Positions 43,401 through 55,400 of a DNA stretch of 64,000 nt are shown here, piece after piece. Both the position numbers and the translations under genes were made by a program. The notes under the pieces are model-generated. The model saw nothing but the letters and a program-made list of their open reading frames with translations, did not search any database and was not told the origin of the DNA. This DNA is from Bedellia somnulentella (taxonomy: Eukaryota > Arthropoda > Insecta > Lepidoptera > Bedelliidae), in assembly GCA_963576735.1 (NCBI GenBank), contig OY755197.1:4538501-4602500 (forward strand), given 5' to 3'. Within the stretch, counting starts at the first letter, position 1, and every line of letters begins with the position of its first letter.

Positions 43401-46400
43401 TGATGTTCAGAAATATTAGTACCTCTGCCAACCCCTTCGAAGACATACGGCGTGAACGTTTGAGTTTGAGTAACTATTAGAAATATTTGATAGTAATATA
43501 ATATATCATATAATAAACTACGTTAGTAGCATTTTTATTATCTGCGGTCTATCTCATATTTCACTTTAGTTTTACTAGTACCATTGCTTTTTATGCGTAA
43601 TTTGTCACGGAATAATCGAATATGTTTATCTATCAAAAGACAAGCATACAAAAAAAAACCTCTTCATGCATTTTAAGTAAGTAATAATAACTATCACCTT
43701 AAAGAGTTTGACGTAGCTGCAGTTACAATTTATTTCAATTTATTTGGTAACGGTAAGGTAATGTTAGTAGAGGACGACCTCGGAGGACACATTTAGATCA
43801 AATAGAAAATGTGCTCAAAAAGGCAGGTGTCCGAAATACGAAGAATAAAAGAGCATGTATGAAAAGATTGATGGATGTGAATGAAGCTAGAGAGGTTTGC
43901 CAGGATCGTACAAAGTGGCGATCGATATTCTCTACCTACCCCAATGGGAACTAACGACGTGTGAATATGTATGTATGTATATGTTATTTGGTAACGGTGA
44001 TTGACAGAGGAAAGGATTTTTCTAAATTAACAAGCTATTAGCAGGGTATATTATAGTAAAATCGTATTATAAGTATCGATAAATAATAAATACTATATTA
44101 TTCATATATTATTTATTTGATATCTTGACATAAAATATGTGCCAGAGCTTCACAGCTAAAAACTCTTCAGCCGTATTTGGTATTTGATAGGGGACAAGAT
44201 GGTAGAAATAAAGTATTCTTGGTGATGGGTCCTCAACCGCATCGCCCAAAAACCACTTAAACAAAGCCCCATACCGTTAGTCGCCTCTTACGACAGTCGT
44301 AGGTAAAAAGGGTAGTGACATACTAAAAATATGTTATCCGTTTTACATCAATTTAGTAAAAATAGAATCTTTTAAATAAAATTTTGCAATATTTTATTTA
44401 AAGATAACTGACAGCTCTTTATTTCAATTGAAACAAATAGTAATATAATATATGTACACACTTAACAAATATAAAACTAAACTTAAACGTGACTAATTAA
44501 TTAAACGCATTAGCAGAAATTAAATTAAACAATATAAAAAATGTTTTCCAAATCGCTGCCGCTAGGGGGTAGGGTTCCCAAGAGGCTAAACATTAAATTT
44601 GTAACATACTTTCTTCATAGTAATTTTTTTATAACAGAAGATGCCCACCAAGGTGTATGAACAACGTATTTTGACAATTAGTATTTAGCGGAATTTATTA
44701 AGCAAGTTTTGTACTGAAGTACGTTTGGTTTCCGCTCCATTTACTTAAGTCCTCTATCGCCCGATTTCTGAATTGAGCATTCAAGCTGAGAACGACTTAA
44801 GTATCGTTTTGTCTCATTCAGCTGTTAAGATTTCAATGCGACAGAACGATACTTAAGTTGTTCTCAGCTGGAATACTCAATTCAGAAATCGGGCGTATGT
44901 CTTTTGCACATCAACGTTAAGCCACCTTTAAGAATCTAAAATATACGATAGTTCTTTTTTTGCCGTGTAGTGCCGGCTTAGAATGTCGCTACCCCTTTCT
45001 ACCCACGGGTGTCGTAAGAGGCGACTAAGGGTATTGGGGCTTTTTATTGGATTTTTGGGCGATGCGGTTGGAGACCCATCACCAAAAACCTTTATGTTTA
45101 CTATCTTTTCCCCACTCAACTTCCAAAAGTGGCTGAGGAATTTATAATTCCTTAGCTCTGGCTACCCCTTCTAGGGAAATATAGCCGTGAGTATATTTTT
45201 GTATGTATGTTCTTTTTTTGCTACTCACAGAGGGTTAACTCTTCACATCGAGAACGATAATAGGCATTCTTACATCTTCTAACCTATGTTAAAATTTATT
45301 TCCGTTTCGCTCACACGAAACGAATATTCGTATTTGGCATTTCTGATATACGAGTATATACGGTGATATTCGACGAATCCAACGATACCTTCGTAATAAA
45401 TAAAGGAAAGAGAAATTTTCTTTCCTTTATTTATTAGTAATAATCCCCACATGAAGTTTTCATGAACAAAAAGATCTAGATACCTCCGTAGTTGTCGTTG
45501 GTTTCATCGAATAGAAAGCGCCAATATTTATATTGTTTTATACATATCAAAATGTCAAAATCCGAATATTCGATCGTGCGAGGGAGAAAGAAATAAATGT
45601 TAATATGGGTAGAAGAGATAAATATGCTAATTATGGTTTTCGGCGTGAAGAGTAGACCTTCTGGGTGTAGGAACAACGTATTTTGACAATACCTTTTTTG
45701 AGGAATTTATTTAGCAATTTTTGTTCTGGAATACGTTTGGTTTACGTAGTGTTTTTTTTTACGTAGTATGCAAGATAGAGAAAGGAATGTTAAGGTGGTT
45801 TGGGCACATAGAGAGGATGGATGACAGTAAATTGGTGAAAGAAATCTATAGAGCCAACATGGAAGGTAATGTGAGTAGAGGACGACCACGGAGGACACAC
45901 CTGGACCAAAATGAGTGTGTGCTCAAAAAGGCCGGCGTCCGAAATATGAAGAATAAAAGAGCATGTATGAGAAGAATGATGAATGTAACAGAAGCAAAAG
46001 TGTTTTGCCTGGATCGTACAAAGTAGCGATCGATAGTCTCTGCCTACCCCAATTGGAACAATGGGCGTGAGTATAAGTATAAGTACTACGTTTGGTTTCC
46101 GCTCTATTTACTTAAGTCCTCTATATCTTTTGTACATCAACAACAAGCCGCGCTTAAAAACCTGAAACATACTGAACATACCCCCACCGAAGATTTGATA
46201 GTTGCTGGGCCCTATAGCTTTTAATTCCCTCAGAAGCATTGCAAATCTTAGTTTTTTTTATCATTAGGTTTACCATTTTATCAAGACATATCCTAACTGT
46301 ATTTTCATCCCCAGGATCCAGAGTATCGCCAACAACAAGTTCCTGGTGGTGCTGGAGCTGGATGACGTAATCGAGACCGACGCGGGCCTTTACAAAGTTA

Positions 46401-49400
46401 AAGCTAAGAATAAGATGGGCGAGGTGGCCGCTTCCATCAATCTTAACTTTAGCCGTAAGTATTTTATCATCCATATACATCAATCTTAGCTTTAATCGAA
46501 AGTATTTTATCATATACATACATACGTATACTCACGCCATTAGTTCCCATTGGGGCAGGTAGAGACTATCGATCGCAACTTTTTACGATCTTAACAAACC
46601 GCTATATCTGGGTTTACATCCATCAATCTTCTCTTACATGATCTTTTATGCTTCATACTTTGGATGCCTGCCTTTTTGAACACATCCGCTATTTGCTCCA
46701 AATGCACATTTGCCCGAGGTCGTCCTCTACTCACATCACGTCCACACTGGCTATATTTTGTCATATTTTATATTATTATCTATATCATATTATACAAAAT
46801 CTATATGAGGAAGAGCTTACTTAAACAAATTCGATAGTCAGTAGATATTTGAAGCATCTATCATTACCTTTATTTTTACATCTTTTCCCCACTTGATTTT
46901 CCAAAAGTGGCTAAGGAATTTCTAATTCCTACCCATCTAGGGATTTACAACCGTGAGTATATATGTATCCGTGAGTATGTATATATGAGTATGTATGTAT
47001 GTATGTATCATTGGTCGCTATAAATACTAAGCAACTAAGCCTTAATAAGTCTATAATTACCAAATATGTCGAAACGGTCACTAAGCATATTTTTTCAATG
47101 CATAAATTTTATTGCAAATCTAACCCACATAATATACACATATATGCAATTTTATCAACATGGAATTAAAGTTTATGCCAAAGTAAATTAGGGAGAAAAA
47201 AATATACAACTAAAGGTGCCCCCAGTGTTTAAACATAACATTTGAATTCTAGTGAAAAATACCCTCTTTTTAGTTTTGTACGGTTCTAGGGACATCAAAA
47301 TTACATAATTTGTATATAACATAAGTACTGAAAACATGTGTCTAATTATTATTAGACATACATACAGATACTCACGGCTATAAATCACTAAGCAGGGTAG
47401 CCAGAGCTTTGGAATGAGGGATTCCTTAGCTACTTGTGGAAATTGTGTGGGAAAAAGATGGTAGCAAGTAAGTTGCCTCTTAAGACACCCGTGTGTAGAA
47501 AAGCGTAGTGAAATTCTAAGCCGGCACTATAGATATAAGCAATCCCTTAGTTAAAGTCATAATCAATTATTAATTACTAAGTTGAATTATATTCGTACAA
47601 ATATCAACAGAAGACATAGTGCTAAGTTAATCAAACGTTACACGGCAGCTGTATGATACAATTTAAAAATACTCTTTACATAACCCAAGAACACAGATTG
47701 TTTACAGCAAAACAAGATTTATCCCAAACGCATTGCAAACTATTAACTGTGATTTTACGCAACTATTTTTGTTTCGAAAATAAACATTTACAATTTTATC
47801 TAGGTGATTCATCGCCTGATTGGTGGAAATCTAGAAACAGTCTTTTTGACGGATTCCGAAAACTTTTGAACAGATTAAAAACTAACACATTTCGTCACTT
47901 GTACTTTCGCCCTTTTAGGTAAGAATAGATTACACAGAACATCAACTGGGTTGCGTTGTATATAATATATAGCCAATTTTATAAAGATGTTAAGTTTTTT
48001 AATAAATAGATAAAAATGACATGCTGTTCTGTCAATTCAAATACAAGCTTAAATAATTATTTCATTAAGCAACCACCACTAGAAATTAGTTTCACTATTT
48101 TAAAGCCACTTATTTTGTTAAGCGTTTCGAAATATCTGTTGCAAGGGCGGCATTTACACACATACATTATTTTAGGCTTTTGAAATAGCAATTCATTAGC
48201 TACTTTTGGAAGTCGAGTAGGAAACATAATTATGTAATCTAGTTTATATAATAAAATCGTCCAAAAATAACTTTAAAAGCCAATAATTGTCTTACTAAAT
48301 CGCGAGAAGGAAAGGGTTAGTGCTATTCTAAGCCGTAACGTAACTATACAATCAATTAAACATAACCAAAAGCAAAAGGAAGCAAAGTGACCCACAATAT
48401 TTCAAGTGGCACAGCAATAAATATCTCTTTCGATTTGTTGCAGTTTATCGCACGCCACGATACTAAATATAGTTCTAAATTCCATATCTAAAAATAAGAC
48501 TGGGTTGTCTCGATATATTTTAGGAGTTGTGAGTATATCATCCGCTTTCAGTCGCTGAAGATATTACGTCAGAGTTACATTTATTTATTTAGATCCAGAG
48601 TTACGTGGATATTATATAACTTTAATTGAAACTTTGGAAATAGAAAAGCAGCTTTTGTTCTATTACGATTAAGAAAATATAGTTTATGTAAGGAAGTGAA
48701 ATAAGTCTTGATAAAAGGGTCCCTACCTACCATACACACGCAATATCATACGCATATACCATATACACGTAAAACAGGCGCACAGTAGACGTCGACTTGC
48801 GGAAATTACATACATACATATACTGACGGCTATAAATCCCAAGAAAGGGGTAGCCGGAGCTAAGGAATTAGAAATTCCTCAGTTACTTTTGGAAGATGCG
48901 TGGGGAATAGATGGTGAAATAAAGGTTCTTGGTGATTGATGGGTCTCCAACCGCATCGCCCAAAAATCCCTTAAAAGCCCCAATACCGTTAGTCGCCTTT
49001 TACGTACACCCACCGGAAGAAATGGGGTAGTGCTATTCTAAGCCGACACTACACAGCAAAATTACCCGTTCAAATACAAGGGTCCCATTTTTACCGCTAG
49101 GTACGGAACCCTAAAATGGCGCATACATGCATATTTTTTTCACAAAACTTTTACAATAACATTTTCACTTACTTTGGGTATCGTACGAGACAATTTAGCA
49201 AATTTTTATTTCATAGATTTTTTTCTTTCTGTTAGAAGTGTTATTTTCAAATCATTTTCTGTTGTTTCTGTGAAGTTAGTAAAAAAATCCTATTAACATC
49301 ACATAAAAAGAAAATTAACATCCAAAATCGATATTCATTTGAAATTTTTTAACACCAGAAACCGTGGAAAATGAATTTAAATAGCGGTTATCGCAAGCAA

Positions 49401-52400
49401 TAGATAAGTACGTAGAACTTTTTTATTGAGATAAAATCATAAGCGTACCAAAAAATAGTGTCAGAAAGAGTTGGGAAGTTTAGAAGATTGCCCATTCATT
49501 ACTTGAATAGGTATTATATTATGTTTCGGTCCAGAATTATAACATTTACATACATAATAATAAATTCAACACATTAAATTATGACTAAATTTATCAACAT
49601 GATTAATTCCACATAACTAACAGTTTTTGAAGAATTGAAAGGTAAAAATATGGAAAATAAAAAAAATATTTTTAAGGCCATCGTCCCCTAATTAAAACAT
49701 ACATACATACGTACATATACTCTCGGCTATAAATCCCTAGAAGGGGTAGCCAGAGCTAAGGAATTTAAAATTCCTCAGCCATTTTTGGAAAGTTGCGTGG
49801 GGAAAAGATGGTAATGTAAAGATTGTTAGTGATGGGTCTCCAACCGCATCGCCCAAAAATCCCTTCGAGGCCCCCAATCGCGTTAGCCGCCTCTTACGTA
49901 CAACCACCGGAAGAAATAGGGTAGTGCTATTCTAAGCCGACACTACACAGCATTCACCTATTTAAAAAGTCCCACGCAATTGAAGTATTTAGAGGACGTT
50001 CTTTTCTAGTATTTAAGGATCTGGTTCTGTATTAATATTATTTTTTTATTTCAGCCGCGGATGAGGAACAGCAAAAGTAAGTTAAACCATTTTTCTTTAA
50101 CTTTTCTTATTCCTTACCCTAAGCTAGTTAATATTAAATTTTATATTGTGTGTCTTACGGGTTCCACGGATAGTATTATGCCTATACCTACGGCTAGCAA
50201 TCCTTTCAAAAATCTAGAGTCAAGAATACATAATAAGAAATCCTAAGCTGCTTTTGGGAGTTGAGTGAGGAAAGTATAGTAAAATTATAGATGGTTGGTG
50301 ATGGTCGCAAACCAAATCGCCTTAACTATCACTTAAAACTTTAAATCGCCTCACACAACACCTACAAAAAGAAAAAGGTTCGAGTTATTCTAAGCCAAGA
50401 GTACCCAGTCCATATTGTGTAAATGTTAATAAAATTACACATACATGGTATCTCCTAAACGACTGTGCCGGGATTAATATCCGAATTCCAGTAAAATTAG
50501 GGTAGTTTGAGACTAAATAACATACATACATACATATACTCACGGCTATAAATCCCTTAACGGGGTAGCCAGAGCTTTGGAATGAAAAATTCCTCAGCCA
50601 CTTTTGGAAGTTGATTGGGGAAAAGAAGGTAATAATAAATGTTTTTGGTGACGGGTCTCCAACCGCATCGCCCAAAAATCACTTAATAAGCCCCTATACC
50701 CTTAGTCGCCTCTTACGATCACCCACGGGTAGAAATGGGGTAGTGCTATTCTAAGCCGGCACTACACAGCGAGACTAAATAAATATCATTAAAAATCTAG
50801 GATCAATCATAAGAAGACTATTGGCAGAAATTTCATTGACGATATTCAAAGTTACAACCGTGATAGCTCAGTGGGTAGAACACCGCTTATCGTGCAGACG
50901 ATGAGGGTTCAAATACTGGGTCGGGCCTACACCAATTTTTTTTTCATTTGAGTTGCACTTAGTCATATGACAGTGTGTTTGTACAAAACGGCGATAGGCC
51001 TACCCCCTATCACGTGACTACACTATCCAAGCAAATCGTGGGTACTCTGAACTCTTATACTAACGCCTATTGTTCCCATTGGGGTAGGCAGAGACTATAG
51101 ATCGCCAGAATTAAAGAGCATGTATGAGAAGAATGATGAATGTGTCAGAAGCAAGAGAGATTTGCCTGGATCGTACAAAGTGGCGATCAATAGTCTCTCT
51201 GAACAGATATTTTTATGAGCTTATTGTATTTTCCAGACAAATCGACGGCAAAGCGCCAACGTTTGCGCGCAAGCCGGCGATCAGGCAGGAAGACGACGGC
51301 AAGAGGCTGGTCTTCGAATGCCGTATCGAGGCGGAACCAGTCCCCAACGTCACGTGGTTTCATAACACACTCGAGGTCAAACCTGGCAGCAGGCATAAGG
51401 TAATTTAGCTTAGGTTAGAGCAATTGAAATGGTAGTCATACAATTTGTATGTGAATCCAATCGGCGAACTTCCTGAATGGTCCCAAAATAAGCACATTTT
51501 TTATCATTAATAATATTCAGTAAGAAATTAGAAATCAGTACTCTAAAAACCTTTCCATAATCTAAAACAAGCCATGATCCTGCTTTCAAACGTTAAAAGA
51601 AAGCTGACAAATTAAATCTAACAAAAATATTTGAATATCATATTTTTTGTAGATACTCTTAAAAGTTTTTTACTAAACGAATAAAAAAACAACCCAAAAA
51701 TAGAAGAGTGTCTATATTCTACCTAATAGACTACTCTGAAATGACCTTGACCCCGTTATATTTGGCGCGCGACTAGTCCAGGTGTCATGCGTCCGCGCAA
51801 TGACCTTACAACCTAAATCTGTCTCTTACCTGTCATCGGTAGCCTCTGCCGTTCTTCTTTTTAGCTTCACATTCGTGGTTTTTTATAGTTTCTAGGAATT
51901 GGTAATAGATATACATGTTGCTTTTATTTATTTATTTGTCGAAATTATCTGGGTCATCAGGCGGTGTAGCCCGTGTTTTTGTAAAAAGTTTGAATACAAA
52001 TCTTTGTTTTAACAGGTTTTGTTACAAACATCATTAATCGTGACAAAATTATGAATGTCTAGATAATTTTTGTGAACTTCTAAATTATTTCATCAAAACC
52101 AATAAATTTAAAATTAATTACTACTCAATCTCAATAAAATTCATAACGAAGTACTAATTCTTAGAGATAATTCAAACTAAAAGGAATATAACTATCTTAT
52201 ATTAAATCTTTTTTAATCTGAATTTTAAGTAAAATGTGTTTAAATATTTTATATAAATAAGAACTTCTAAACCTTTCTAATTTGAGGAATCCTAGTTTCT
52301 AATACTCTAGGAAACACTTACTGAATTTTGGTTCAAGACTACGATGTATTTGATAAAATTCTTTATTTACTGAAATATCAATGGAAATATAACTCTATAC

Positions 52401-55400
52401 ACGATTATGATAAGGCGGATGGATTAATTTGTGTGTTGACACAATTGAATAATAAGGCATATCAATAGAAAAATCCAAATTTTAGAAGAAATATAGACCA
52501 TAAACGCGCTTGTACATACATACAGACATAATCAGAAATGACACCAGCGATTAAGAAACCTTGGATATTTGAAAAATAATACAGTTAATCATTACTTCCA
52601 ATAGGTGTCCTTCTAGGCGTTTAAAGCTTGGAGCCTCATTGAATAACCATCACTTACTTCTTTTAAACATCCTTTATTTTACTATATTTTACTTACTAAA
52701 CTTCCAATGTTTCTGTAAATTTGTTATTCTAAGGTTCTGTATCTCGGAATATATATTATGTATGTTGTATTGAACTAAACATAGTTTTATATGATATAAA
52801 TTAGATTTCGTAACAAAACATTTAGAAAATAATCTTTGTAACCCATTTGTTAAATTTAAAAAAAATATATCCTATAATATCTTCCTAATACAGGTTACAG
52901 TTAACAAGGAAGGTAAATCCTACTACGCCGCGCTGGAGATAAACAACGTGACGGTGGAGGACGCCGGCAAGTACCGGGTCACCGCCAAAAACGAGCTCGG
53001 AGAGAGCAATGCGACGATTAGCCTGAACTTCGACAGTAAGCCTTTAGATTACGGTTTTGAATCACTATTTTACTTCAATATGGCAGCTTTCGCAAAAATA
53101 TACCTAAGTTGTATTTTTGGAAAATAGTTTGTCTAAGTTTTGTTGTCAAGATTTTGATAAAAATAAGCTGTCATGTTCTAAAAAGTGTTGAGCTTTTATC
53201 GCATACGTTATAACATTCTCATTTTAGTTCATAGTTTTCATCTGTATTAACTGTTTTAGATATACTCTGGTTCAGAACTATAGGACTCTGCGTGCTTGTT
53301 TTAAATCAAAAATTTAATTAAATATCTGTGTGTATTGAATTTATAAACGTCAATTTATAAATTCTGCTTAAATTATCATGTTTTAGCTAATTAAATTGGA
53401 TATTGCTGTATACTCTACATTAACAACACTTTTCCAAGTTTGGTAGGGTTATAATTTGTAAAATTGTTAAAGATGTTTTCTTGGATTTTCATTACTACTC
53501 AAAATTTCACACTTTATTCATTTCACACACCATACCGTATTCAAATACATAATTATATATCAACTTAGATAATATTTATTTCTTTGGATTCACTTATTAT
53601 TTTGAAGGTATTACAAAACCTAGTTAAGCAAAAATTTTATTAGACAAATTCAATATTTCAACCATGGCTTTTAATTCTATAATATTACATTACATATTAC
53701 ACTACGTACATTTACACACCCGCAACTTTTGTAAAGCAAGATTTTGTTGATCACATTGCGTATGACCGGATTTTCACGTTATCATTGTTATAACTCTCAA
53801 GTATCATAAGCAAAATTCTAAGGATTAAAAGAAATCCTAAAATAGCACATTAATTTGAGTTTATCATATAGTTTGAAAAATTAATCCCCTATTCGAAAAA
53901 TAATCGAAATCGATAAATTATCAAACATTCATTGATATTATACCAATATTATATAAGAACTTTTATAGTAGAACTCACAGACAAATATTGTGCTAAATGC
54001 TCAAAAATTACATACATTTCGTATCACACCAATTCATTATTTACTTAATTCATGTAATACATATGCTTTTATGCTTCTTATTTAACCGATCCCGCAATTT
54101 TTTCATCGTAGATAGTATGTTGTATAGTTTATTTGTAATGCTATTTACAGCTTTTGCTATTTCAGTAACAAAACAAATTATAACTGTCATGCGTACTACA
54201 CATTTTTCTTTGAGAGGGTAAAGAGAATATGATTCCAAAAAAGTCAAGACATATATCTATCTATGTATTAATTTATTATTTTATATCATAAAACTGTCTT
54301 TGTATCCTACTATATTTATGGATATATATTTATATAATACCTAAACGGCATTGAAAGTCTAAGAAAACATCTTAATTCAAAGAGTTCAAACTAATGATGG
54401 CTGTTTGAAAATTCAATAATAAACTATACCCAGTGGCAATATTAAATATTAAAGCAAAATGAAATTGATTAGGTGACGAAGCTCCCGTACCTGAGGATTA
54501 TATTAAGCCTACATTTACGGAGAGACCAGTAATCAGGCAATCAGATGATGGTAACAAAATTTCCTTCGAATGCAGATGTGTTGGCAAACCGAAACCAACC
54601 GTCGCATGGTAAGCATCGGAAACTAGTAAAATTATTGAAGTATCCAACAAGTGCGATAAAATTAATGAAACCATTTTCATTGAACAGGTACCAAGGCAAA
54701 AAAATAATAAAAGAAAGTAGTAGATATAAAATGACACTAGATGAGGACCAATCATTATATTTCATGGCTCGATTAGAAATTATAGGCGTTCAAGATACTG
54801 ATAAAGGAGAATACAGAGCAATTGCAAAAAACAAACATGGTGAAGGCGTAGCTAAAATTAATTTAAATTTTGAAAGTGGCGATAAACCTAAGTAAGACTT
54901 ATTTTTTTCTTTTTTAGTTATTATCTTCCACTGGGACAAAATACTTAATTTTCTATTTTGAACAGAATTCCAGATGGTAAATCGCCAAGGTTCCCTAAAA
55001 AACCAACAATTAGACAAGAGGGTGATATTTTGATAATGGAATGTGTACTAGAAGCTTATCCCATGCCAGATATAACATGGTTTCACGGAGATAGAGAAAT
55101 TTCCGATGGAAAGAAAATGAAAATGTCCAGAAAAGCAATAGCAAAAGATACGTACAATTTAACGCTAGAAATCGTTAGTCCAACTAAAGAAGATGGTGGT
55201 AACTATAGGTGTAATGCCGTCAACATGTTTGGTGAGAGTAATGCAAATATTGCTCTCAATTTCCAAGGTATATTAATGGTTTATAGTACGCATACAGTTT
55301 GTGTCCAGCATGATTTTGCTTTAAGCTGCATGAAATGCAAAGATAATAATGTACGTTATTTATTCTGTTAGGATAATATTTATTTCCACATTCTTAGGTG

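Noticed and set aside
47653..47803. Upstream half of the open frame that contains the 115-nt exon candidate
   Set aside because: A plausible 3' splice site separates it from the candidate exon, and it adds no recognisable sequence. Treated as chance extension.
50853..50930. tRNA gene at the head of SINE-B
   Set aside because: The A and B boxes are clear, but the same head begins many SINE-B copies and stem pairing is incomplete.
53997..54247. Hydrophobic open frames on both strands in intron 5
   Set aside because: AT-rich DNA with no splice sites in a fitting phase and no repeat or domain match.
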